A DNA stretch of 64,000 bases, taken from assembly GCF_000812665.2 (NCBI RefSeq), contig NZ_CP014327.1, positions 3,935,501 through 3,999,500 on the forward strand. The letters are read 5' to 3'. This document shows positions 57,202 through 64,000 of this stretch, piece after piece. A program made the position numbers and the translations under genes. Under the pieces are notes generated by a model, which worked only from the letters and a program-made list of their open reading frames with translations, was not told the DNA's origin and did no database searches. Origin of the DNA: Falsihalocynthiibacter arcticus (GTDB lineage Bacteria > Pseudomonadota > Alphaproteobacteria > Rhodobacterales > Rhodobacteraceae). Position 1 is the stretch's first letter; each line of letters begins with the position of its first letter.

Positions 57202-58155
57202 ATGTCGCAGAATGCCACTCATAATCTGGATACCGAGGCGCAAGCTTGGCTCGACAGGCTCGACCCTATTGGCGAGGAGCGTGGCTATTTTGAACCCGTT
57301 GGCAAACATCATTCGGCGATTTTAACGGACGAAGGTCCCGATTTGATTGTCACGTTTGAAAGTATAAGCGGCATCCGCGCCCACGACCCCGAGGCACAGC
57401 CCTTAGGCTTTGAAATGGTTGCCAAAAACGGCTATTCTAACCTGTGTATTCTGGCGCATGGCGACACTTGGTTTCGCGACGCTTCCCTCTACGGGTATTT
57501 TGACCGACTGGTGGACGACGGTTTCTTTGAAGACTTCGATAACGTTGTTTTTTATGGTGCCAACATGGGCGGATATGGAGCCGCGGCCTATTCTGTCGCC
57601 GCACCGGGCGCGACGGTCATCGCCGTGCAACCACAAGCCACCCTCGACCCCGCCGTCACAGGATGGGACACGCGCTTCAAAGGGCAGCGTCGTAAATGTT
57701 TTACCGATCGCTATGGATTTGGCCCAGATATGATCGAAGGTGCTGACCGCGCCTTTATCGTTTTTGATCCCGAAGAAGAATTCGACGCCATGCATGCTTC
57801 GCTATTCACCCGCGCAAATACCACAATGGTGAAATGTCCGAATTTGGGCCCCCGAATTGAAGATAGCCTGCGGACGATGGAGATTCTCCAAGATCTGATC
57901 GAAACTGCGCTAACGGGGGATATGATGGCGGCCGACTTCTTTGAACTCTATCGGGCCCGCCGCGACAACGGCCAATACCTGCGCAATTTACTCACCCGCC
58001 TTGAGGATGATGGCCGTGTTGTCTTGATCGAAGCGCTGTGCAAAAACGTGATTGAGCGAACTGGGGGCGGGCCGCGTTTTCGTCGTCGTCTCAAAGAAAT
58101 CCAAACGCACAAATCCTCGCAGGACGCTCCCAAAGCGGACAATGAAACGGTTTAG
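57202..58155 (+). CDS. Alpha/beta-hydrolase-like protein with altered nucleophile elbow
   Basis: A 317-residue soluble protein. The segment NVVFYGANMGGYGAAAYSVAAPGATVIAVQPQATLD matches the nucleophile elbow and following helix of alpha/beta hydrolases, but the nucleophile Ser is Asn (codon AAC). Homologues in roseobacters are sometimes annotated as PAPS reductases, which the sequence does not support. ATG 57202 has AAGGGA upstream; a TTG at 57175 is in frame. It probably works with the upstream glycosyltransferase. Confidence 0.6.
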   Translation: MSQNATHNLDTEAQAWLDRLDPIGEERGYFEPVGKHHSAILTDEGPDLIVTFESISGIRAHDPEAQPLGFEMVAKNGYSNLCILAHGDTWFRDASLYGYFDRLVDDGFFEDFDNVVFYGANMGGYGAAAYSVAAPGATVIAVQPQATLDPAVTGWDTRFKGQRRKCFTDRYGFGPDMIEGADRAFIVFDPEEEFDAMHASLFTRANTTMVKCPNLGPRIEDSLRTMEILQDLIETALTGDMMAADFFELYRARRDNGQYLRNLLTRLEDDGRVVLIEALCKNVIERTGGGPRFRRRLKEIQTHKSSQDAPKADNETV

Positions 58156-58165
58156 GAACAACACC

Positions 58166-58785
58166 TTAAAGCCCACCCTCCCGTGTTATGAAGGCGACGA
58201 TCTCGGCGACCCCGATATTTGATTTCAACGATGCCATCACGAAGGGACGGGTTTGTCGCGCGTTGGCGGCGTCACTTTCGAGCAACGCCAAATCCACGTC
58301 GACATAGGGTGCTAAATCCAATTTGTTAATAATAAGAAGATCACTGCGCGTTAAGCCCGGGCCCTTTTTACGAGGAATATCTTGCCCCGCGGCGGTGTCG
58401 ATTACATAGAGGGTCAAATCCGCCAGTTCAGGCGAAAACGTGGCTGCCAAATTATCCCCCCGCTTTCGATGAAAATCACATCAAGATCGGGAAAGGCTGC
58501 GTTTAAATCGGCAATGGCCGCCAGATTGATGCTCGCATCTTCGCGAATGGCCGTATGGGGGCACCCCCCTGTTTCCACCCCCCGAATCCGCGCTTCCGGA
58601 AGGACTTGCGCCCGCACGAGGGCGTCCGCATCTTCGCGCGTATAAATATCGTTGGTGATGACAGCCACCGAATAGCTCTGAGCCAAGGCGCGGCACAACT
58701 GTTCAGTGAGAGTCGTTTTCCCAGCCCCAACAGGCCCCCCAATACCAACGCGAAGCGGTCCGTTTTTAGAGGCCATAACGTGCAT
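58166..58785 (-). pseudogene. ureG: Urease accessory GTPase UreG, frameshifted
   Basis: The N part shows the P loop [29 protein letters not shown] and [17 protein letters not shown]. The frame breaks after FIESGG at six G (58456-58461 as C on plus). Seven restore [24 protein letters not shown] and a 206-residue UreG through NKLDLAPYV. UreG hydrolyses GTP to drive nickel insertion into urease. ATG 58785 or 58776 could start it. Likely functional in the organism. Confidence 0.92.
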
Positions 58786-58848
58786 TTCTCCCAGTTTTGT
58801 TAACCATTTCGAGCGCCTTCAGAGACGCAAAAAGGTAGGCTTTGTGTC

Positions 58849-59472
58849 TCATGTCTTAAATATCCTGACGTCCTGTGTTTCGTGCTGCATGGCGGCAATA
58901 TCCGCGCCAAATGCGGCGCTCGCCATATCCGAAAAAGTCTGTGTCGCGGCCTGTGCGGCAACTTCCAAGATAACAGGGTGTAAGGCCGCGAGGCCTTTTT
59001 GCCCGTCGGATTGCCCCAAAGGAATAAACCGAACCCCCACAGACACCAAATTCGAAGCAAAGGCATGTAAATAAAGGCTCACAACCTCTTGTGGTGCAAG
59101 CGTCAACCCGCGCGCGGCCACGCCCACTGCCACGGGAAAAGGCGCGTGTTGGGCCTGCGCTCCACTCATACTATTCACCGTTTCAACAAAGGCGCGCCCC
59201 TGCGCTTCGCTCTCATGCAGGCGCTCTTTACTCGCAGCAAGCGCCCGTGCTGTATCGGCCATATCTTCACCTGAAATACTCTGACACAGCAAAATCGCAT
59301 CCACATGCCCTGTGCCAAAACGCAGGATATCCGCGATCCAATCGGTTAACGTTTGGCGGTCTGACACGGCGCCGTTTTCCACAACGGTTTCAAGCCCATG
59401 CGAATAAGCAAAACTCCCGAGTGGAAATGCAGGAGAGAGCCATTGTGTGAGCGTAAGGAGATCAGGATTCAT
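58849..59472 (-). CDS. ureF: Urease accessory protein UreF
   Basis: A 207-residue all-helical UreF (LLTLTQWLSPAFPLGSFAYSHGLETVVENG). It forms the UreF-UreD(H)-UreG complex that guides nickel to apo-urease and gates UreG. It starts 6 nt after the ureE stop. Confidence 0.95.
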   Translation of the reverse strand: MNPDLLTLTQWLSPAFPLGSFAYSHGLETVVENGAVSDRQTLTDWIADILRFGTGHVDAILLCQSISGEDMADTARALAASKERLHESEAQGRAFVETVNSMSGAQAQHAPFPVAVGVAARGLTLAPQEVVSLYLHAFASNLVSVGVRFIPLGQSDGQKGLAALHPVILEVAAQAATQTFSDMASAAFGADIAAMQHETQDVRIFKT

Positions 59473-59478
59473 GTGGAT

Positions 59479-59991
59479 TCAGTGCTCATGCGCATGATCC
59501 GCGGGGCCCTGACTGTGTCCAAAGGTGCGTCCATGCCCATAAGCGCCACCTTCCGGCGTAAAGGGCAGCGTTAGGAGGACAACCTCTGCGCCTAGATGCG
59601 TAAGCATTTGCGCAAGCACATGATCATGAAGAATTATCAGGTGATCGTTTTCTATCTGACACGGCGTGTGACGATTTCCTATGTGCCAAGCCAAGCGCGG
59701 CAGATTGGAGCCAGAGATCACCAAAACCGCTTCAGGCGCTGCAACGATTTGCACATGGCGACCGTCTGGTAAAACCAGCGCTCCACCGTGCTCTAGGTTT
59801 GTGACTTTTTCAAGATCCAGAAGAACCGCAAGACCGTCGCAAAGTTTAAGCCGCTTGCGGCGTAAAAGGCGGTCTTCATATGCCAGAGCAACCTGAGCGT
59901 AGGCCTCCTGGCCCCCCGCCAAAACATGCCCAAAATCATGGGCATTCAGAACTGTATTGCAGGTCAGCACCGCCACAGCAGGCGCGCTCAT
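59479..59991 (-). CDS. ureE: Urease accessory nickel metallochaperone UreE
   Basis: A 170-residue UreE with the N-terminal fold (LAYEDRLLRRKRLKLCDGLAVLLDL), the C-domain GNRHTPCQIENDHLIILHDHVL carrying metal-binding His, and a His-rich tail (YGHGRTFGHS.., DHAHEH) for nickel storage. It lies 19 nt downstream of the DUF1127 gene. Confidence 0.94.
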   Translation of the reverse strand: MSAPAVAVLTCNTVLNAHDFGHVLAGGQEAYAQVALAYEDRLLRRKRLKLCDGLAVLLDLEKVTNLEHGGALVLPDGRHVQIVAAPEAVLVISGSNLPRLAWHIGNRHTPCQIENDHLIILHDHVLAQMLTHLGAEVVLLTLPFTPEGGAYGHGRTFGHSQGPADHAHEH

Positions 59992-60010
59992 ACCCGCACC
60001 TCAGAAGGTG

Positions 60011-60229
60011 TTAGAGGCCCATTTTGTCGGCAAAAACGTGCCGAACGATATCGTCGCGCTGCAGGCCGATGTCCGCCAATTGACGGTCGCTCATCTTTTG
60101 GAAACGCTCGATTTCGGCCGAACGTGAATTCGCTTTGATCAGGGCTGTGAAAAACACTGAGAATCCGTTGGCTACGGAAGCCCAAATTGATTTCTTTTGG
60201 GCAAGTATTTCGGTTGATGCGTAGGCCAT
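60011..60229 (-). CDS. DUF1127 small protein
   Basis: A 72-residue basic protein ending in the DUF1127/YjiS motif: EIERFQKMSDRQLADIGLQRDDIVRHVFAD. The N-terminal extension is moderately hydrophobic. ATG 60229 has GGAGA upstream; the open frame reaches 60328 but that part is not conserved. Such proteins have been linked to RNA-mediated phosphate and carbon metabolism in alphaproteobacteria. It heads the ureEFG block. Confidence 0.88.
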   Translation of the reverse strand: MAYASTEILAQKKSIWASVANGFSVFFTALIKANSRSAEIERFQKMSDRQLADIGLQRDDIVRHVFADKMGL

Positions 60230-60434
60230 TTTGTCTCTCCACTTTGGGGGAATAAATATATGTATCTCTCCCACCAATATGGGCGGCATGCTGCGATGCA
60301 GCAATAGACAAATGAGAAAAGCGGCCATGCAGTGAACGCATACCCACCCCTGTTAACCCTATTTTTACTGAATTTATTTGCATTTCTTTAACCACCCTTG
60401 GTCCAATCTCTTGGTATAGCTGCAGGAGAATCCC

Positions 60435-60764
60435 ATGCTCAATCTACATCCCTCTGCCGATCGTTTGGCGACCATTCGGTCCCGCATTTCCGCTCTTAAA
60501 GAGGAGGAGGCGCGCCTTCGCATTACTTTCCTTGAAAAGGGTGATTATGGCCTTCACCCAGGACTTACATGCAACGTGATTGTTGAACGTGAAGAAGCTC
60601 ATGAATTTGACCCAAGCCGCCTTCCGATTGAAGTCCGCCTTGACCCTCGATATTGGACGACACGCTTTCGCACACAGATCAATATTCAAGAAAAGTCTAG
60701 TTCTTGCGAATGGCAAAACGACGACGTGATCGACCTTGTCGAACAGGGCGGCGTCTTTTGTTAA
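60435..60764 (+). CDS. Hypothetical protein on the opposite strand inside the urease cluster
   Basis: A 109-residue soluble protein (HPSADRLATIRSRISALKEEEARLRITFLEKG, with a helical N part, then a beta-rich EVRLDPRYWTTRFRTQINI and a C-terminal Cys). It has GCAGGAG upstream. It runs against ureC and away from DUF1127-ureEFG. No family recognised. Confidence 0.65.
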   Translation: MLNLHPSADRLATIRSRISALKEEEARLRITFLEKGDYGLHPGLTCNVIVEREEAHEFDPSRLPIEVRLDPRYWTTRFRTQINIQEKSSSCEWQNDDVIDLVEQGGVFC

Positions 60765-60821
60765 CTTAGGACGCCGCACTGCCTGCCCCGTCGACTTATT
60801 TCCCACGCGTTGGCTCATTCC

Positions 60822-62531
60822 CTAGAACATGAAATAGCGTTGGGCCATCGGCAGGGACTTGGCGGGTTCACAGGTCAAAAGCTCGCCGTCGGCCCGCACT
60901 TCGTAGGTCTCTGGATTGACCTCAATATGCGGGGTCGCGCTGTTCATCACCATGTCGGATTTCCCGATGGTACGGGTATTTTCCACCGCCAAAGTCGTTT
61001 TTCGAAGTCCAAGGGCTGCACCAATTCCGTCTGCCTGTGCGGCCTGACTCACGAACGTGACCGCACAATGTGCAACCGCTCCGCCCATCGCACCAAACAT
61101 CGGGCGTGAATAAACGGGCTGTGGCGTTGGGATAGAGGCATTTGGATCGCCCATTTGCGCCACAACGATCATCCCGCCCATCAACACCATTTCGGGTTTC
61201 ACACCAAAAAATGCGGGCGACCAAAGCACAAGATCTGCGCGTTTCCCAACTTCAATTGAACCAATATGGCGCGAAATCCCATGGGCAATTGCCGGATTAA
61301 TTGTGTATTTCGCCAGATAGCGTTTGACCCGAACATTGTCGTTGTCGCCTGTTTCTTCGCTTAAACGACCCCGTTGTTTTTTCATTTTATCCGCAGTTTG
61401 CCACGTGCGAATCAAAACTTCGCCCACACGTCCCATAGCCTGACTGTCGCTGGCAATAATCGAAAATGCGCCAAGGTCATGCAGGATATCTTCAGCGGCA
61501 ATCGTTTCGCGCCGAATGCGACTTTCGGCAAAGGCCACGTCTTCGGGGATGGATTTATCAAGGTGGTGACACACCATGAGCATATCCAAATGCTCCTCGA
61601 TTGTGTTTACGGTATAGGGGCGCGTCGGGTTGGTTGACGACGGTATAACATGCTGTTCACTAACGACTTTAATGATGTCCGGCGCATGACCTCCGCCCGC
61701 GCCTTCGGTGTGAAACGCATGGATTGTGCGCCCCTTGATGGCGGCAACGGTGTTCTCGACAAAGCCACTTTCATTTAGCGTATCCGTGTGGATCATCACC
61801 TGAACGTCCATGTCGTCTGCGACGGAAAGGCAGCAATCAATCGCCCCCGGAGTTGTGCCCCAGTCTTCGTGCAATTTCATCGCACAGGCGCCGCCCTTGA
61901 TCATTTCCACGAGGGCTTCGGGACGGCTTGCGTTGCCTTTGCCGGACAGCCCGATGTTCATCGGAATGCCATCAACGGCCTGCAACATCCGCGCAATATG
62001 CCACGGGCCGGGTGTGCAAGTGGTGGCCAACGTGCCATGCGCGGGTCCTGTGCCCCCGCCGAGCATTGTCGTCACACCAGAATGCAGCGCGTCTTCCATT
62101 TGTTGCGGACAAATAAAGTGAATATGGCTATCAAACCCACCCGCCGTCAAAATACGCCCTTCGCCTGCGATAATCTCCGTTCCGGGGCCAATGATAATAT
62201 CCACATTGGATTGGGTATCCGGATTGCCCGCCTTTCCAATCGCCGCGATAAACCCACCACGCAAACCCACGTCTGCCTTGTAAATCCCTGTCGTGTCGAC
62301 AATGAGGGCGTTGGTAATTACCGTATCCATGGCTCCGCCAGCCCTCGAAATTTGGCTTTGCCCCATGCCGTCACGGATGACTTTGCCGCCACCGAATTTC
62401 ACTTCCTCACCATAGGTCGTCAGGTCGCGTTCCACCTCGATGATCAAATCCGTATCCGCCAACCGGACGCGGTCGCCTGTGGTTGGCCCATACATATCGG
62501 CATAGGTCGCGCGTGAAATTTTCGCAGGCAT
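60822..62531 (-). CDS. ureC: Urease alpha subunit
   Basis: A 569-residue nickel hydrolase subunit turning urea to ammonia and carbamate. The nickel ligands and carbamylated Lys are visible: [27 protein letters not shown] (Lys), [29 protein letters not shown], and the flap [19 protein letters not shown] (His, Cys-His). Standard length. Separate alpha, beta and gamma genes, as in most bacteria. Confidence 0.98.
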   Translation of the reverse strand: MPAKISRATYADMYGPTTGDRVRLADTDLIIEVERDLTTYGEEVKFGGGKVIRDGMGQSQISRAGGAMDTVITNALIVDTTGIYKADVGLRGGFIAAIGKAGNPDTQSNVDIIIGPGTEIIAGEGRILTAGGFDSHIHFICPQQMEDALHSGVTTMLGGGTGPAHGTLATTCTPGPWHIARMLQAVDGIPMNIGLSGKGNASRPEALVEMIKGGACAMKLHEDWGTTPGAIDCCLSVADDMDVQVMIHTDTLNESGFVENTVAAIKGRTIHAFHTEGAGGGHAPDIIKVVSEQHVIPSSTNPTRPYTVNTIEEHLDMLMVCHHLDKSIPEDVAFAESRIRRETIAAEDILHDLGAFSIIASDSQAMGRVGEVLIRTWQTADKMKKQRGRLSEETGDNDNVRVKRYLAKYTINPAIAHGISRHIGSIEVGKRADLVLWSPAFFGVKPEMVLMGGMIVVAQMGDPNASIPTPQPVYSRPMFGAMGGAVAHCAVTFVSQAAQADGIGAALGLRKTTLAVENTRTIGKSDMVMNSATPHIEVNPETYEVRADGELLTCEPAKSLPMAQRYFMF

Positions 62532-62606
62532 TGGCTTTCCTTTAATTTCCGTCCCATTGACCGCAGTGCGGCGGGAATCTCTTCTCTCGAATTATGTCAT
62601 CTCGCT

Positions 62607-62912
62607 TCAAAGCGGCCCCATAACCTTTTGATTAAAACCATAGATTTCGCGCTTACCCCCGAGCGGAACCAAGGTCACTTCGCGTCTTTGCCCAGGCTCG
62701 AAGCGCACGGCCGTACCCGCAGCAATGTCCAACCGCATGCCGCGTGCCACCGCGCGATCAAAATCCAAAGCGGAATTCGTTTCTGCGAAATGATAGTGGC
62801 TTCCGACTTGAACGGGTCGATCGCCCGTATTGGCGACCATGCAGACGCGTGTTTGCGCGCCAGCATTTAGGGTTATGTCGCCGTCGACGGTGAATATCTC
62901 TCCCGGGATCAT
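62607..62912 (-). CDS. ureB: Urease beta subunit
   Basis: A 101-residue beta subunit ([63 protein letters not shown]). It lies 20 nt after ureA and 75 nt before ureC. Confidence 0.97.
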   Translation of the reverse strand: MIPGEIFTVDGDITLNAGAQTRVCMVANTGDRPVQVGSHYHFAETNSALDFDRAVARGMRLDIAAGTAVRFEPGQRREVTLVPLGGKREIYGFNQKVMGPL

Positions 62913-62931
62913 GGCTGCTCCTCCTTTGTAT

Positions 62932-63234
62932 CTATCGAATGGGATGGTGAACGGTCACAAGCTTTGTGCCGTCGGGAAATGTAGCTTCGACCTGCACGTC
63001 GTGGATCATTTCAGCGATACCCTCCATGCATTGATCGGCCGTAATTACATGCGCGCCAGCTTCCATCAGATCCGCCACCGAGCGCCCATCTCGCGCACCT
63101 TCGACAACGTAATCCGTAATAATTGCGATCGATTCAGGGTGGTTCAGCTTCACCCCACGCGCGAGGCGTCCGCGTGCGACAATCGCCGCCAGACTGATTA
63201 GGAGTTTATCTTTTTCTCTTGGGCTTAGGTTCAT
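62932..63234 (-). CDS. ureA: Urease gamma subunit
   Basis: A 100-residue gamma subunit ([68 protein letters not shown]). It starts 8 nt after the ureD stop. Confidence 0.97.
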   Translation of the reverse strand: MNLSPREKDKLLISLAAIVARGRLARGVKLNHPESIAIITDYVVEGARDGRSVADLMEAGAHVITADQCMEGIAEMIHDVQVEATFPDGTKLVTVHHPIR

Positions 63235-63242
63235 TTTCTTCC

Positions 63243-64000
63243 CTATTTTTGCCAGACACGCGGCAGTGGATCGACGCGCAATTCATTTAAAACTTTCGCC
63301 ACGACACGCTGCAACGGCCATCCGTCATCCGCAAACAGCCGAATAATGAGCTTTCCGTTCCATCCGCTTGCCGCCGCTGTGACATCCGAAAAAGTGGATA
63401 GAATAGAGCGGACGGGCCCAAGGGCGTCCTGTGCTTGCGGTGCAAATAACGCGATTGTCGCAAGAGCGCGCGCGCCAGAAAGCGTAGCTGCGCGCTTGGG
63501 GTGTGTGAAGTTGCGCTTATCCAGCGCAAAGGGTTCAATCCATTCTGGGCGCCCGTTAACACGTACCTCCCGCCAATCCGAAAAGGTTGCATTAACGAGC
63601 GTTTCCCCCATCGCTGCGCGCCCCAAAATCACGGTTTCAACCATAAGAAACTCAGCATCAGAAGCCAAATCTACAAGCGTCTTGCGCGCCATATTGGAGC
63701 CTTCAAACAGGATGGTTTCCTGAGGCAGCCAATCCAAACGCGCCCCAGCACCCACGGTCAAATTCACATCTACCCGCCCCGTGCCACTCACGGATTGATA
63801 GGCACGTTCAGCGGTTTGGGTCGTCGCATTCACCCGCGCGCCCGCGCCGACATCAAGACCATACGAGATGTGGTCGCCCCCCGTGACGCCGCCCGCCGTG
63901 TTCAAAAACACGATTTCCGGCGTGGGCGCATGGATTTTTGGTAGGAACACTTTTGCGGACCCAGATTGGTGCAAATCTTTCAAACGGATTCGTCCGGACA
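63243..64000 (-). CDS. ureD: Urease accessory protein UreD, 5' end outside the window
   Basis: At least 252 residues. It shows [51 protein letters not shown] and GRAAMGETL, all UreD/UreH features. The frame stays open to the window edge ([15 protein letters not shown]), so the TTG at 63983 is not the start. UreD forms the nickel tunnel with UreF. First gene of the ureDABC block. Confidence 0.93.
   Translation of the reverse strand, partial: SGRIRLKDLHQSGSAKVFLPKIHAPTPEIVFLNTAGGVTGGDHISYGLDVGAGARVNATTQTAERAYQSVSGTGRVDVNLTVGAGARLDWLPQETILFEGSNMARKTLVDLASDAEFLMVETVILGRAAMGETLVNATFSDWREVRVNGRPEWIEPFALDKRNFTHPKRAATLSGARALATIALFAPQAQDALGPVRSILSTFSDVTAAASGWNGKLIIRLFADDGWPLQRVVAKVLNELRVDPLPRVWQK

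Overview
The window is an ordinary chromosomal stretch of an alphaproteobacterium, most likely a member of the Rhodobacteraceae (roseobacter type). The gene content supports this: the lptF-lptG-lptD-surA-pdxA-rsmA block, prfA-prmC with a DUF4167 gene, a TRAP dicarboxylate system with DctB/DctD, DUF2849-cysI-cysH-DUF934 sulfate assimilation, an HU protein with a long N-terminal tail, DUF1127, and a urease cluster. The genus cannot be assigned from sequence alone. No prophage, insertion sequence, CRISPR array or plasmid gene was seen.

Layout. 1-1.8 kb: small membrane/secreted protein operon (DUF3300). 2-9.3 kb: AI-2E transporter, TfoX-like protein, ndk, ABC-F ATPase, MarC, aspartic protease, holC, pepA. 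9.4-16.9 kb: LPS export (lptF, lptG, lptD), surA-like chaperone, pdxA, rsmA. 17-26.2 kb: DUF4167, prmC, prfA, DUF1499, M20 hydrolase, mazG, orphan ferric-iron binding protein, nucleoside hydrolase, selO. 26.3-26.8 kb: two tRNA-Asp and one tRNA-Val. 26.9-35.7 kb: phosphatase, HU, lon, tgt, phenylalanine hydroxylase pair with an Lrp regulator, two Fe-S assembly proteins, tpiA. 35.8-42.2 kb: dctB-dctD-dctP-dctQ-dctM. 42.3-48.2 kb: cytochrome P450, Lrp regulator, assimilatory sulfite/APS reduction and ferredoxin-NADP reductase. 48.3-54 kb: alanine-rich anchored protein, infC, outer-membrane barrel, CO-dehydrogenase-like coxM/coxS with two accessory genes. 54.2-58.2 kb: gcdH, glycosyltransferase and an alpha/beta-hydrolase-like protein. 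58.2-64 kb: urease ureD-A-B-C and ureE-F-G, split by an antisense gene and a DUF1127 gene.

The strongest structural signal concerns the sequence itself. Six genes (DUF3300, P450, fpr, a molybdopterin-binding protein, xdhC, ureG) are each broken by a frameshift inside a run of 6-9 G/C. In five of them one extra base restores a full-length, family-typical protein. This points to systematic homopolymer miscounting rather than six real pseudogenes.

The strongest biological signals are four: a DctD regulator whose AAA+ domain has lost its Walker A lysine, its Walker B glutamate and the GAFTGA loop; infC starting at AUA; coxS/coxM without a coxL; and an alpha/beta-hydrolase-like protein with Asn where the nucleophilic Ser is expected, encoded beside a glycosyltransferase. 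I did not find a convincing wholly new multi-gene system.
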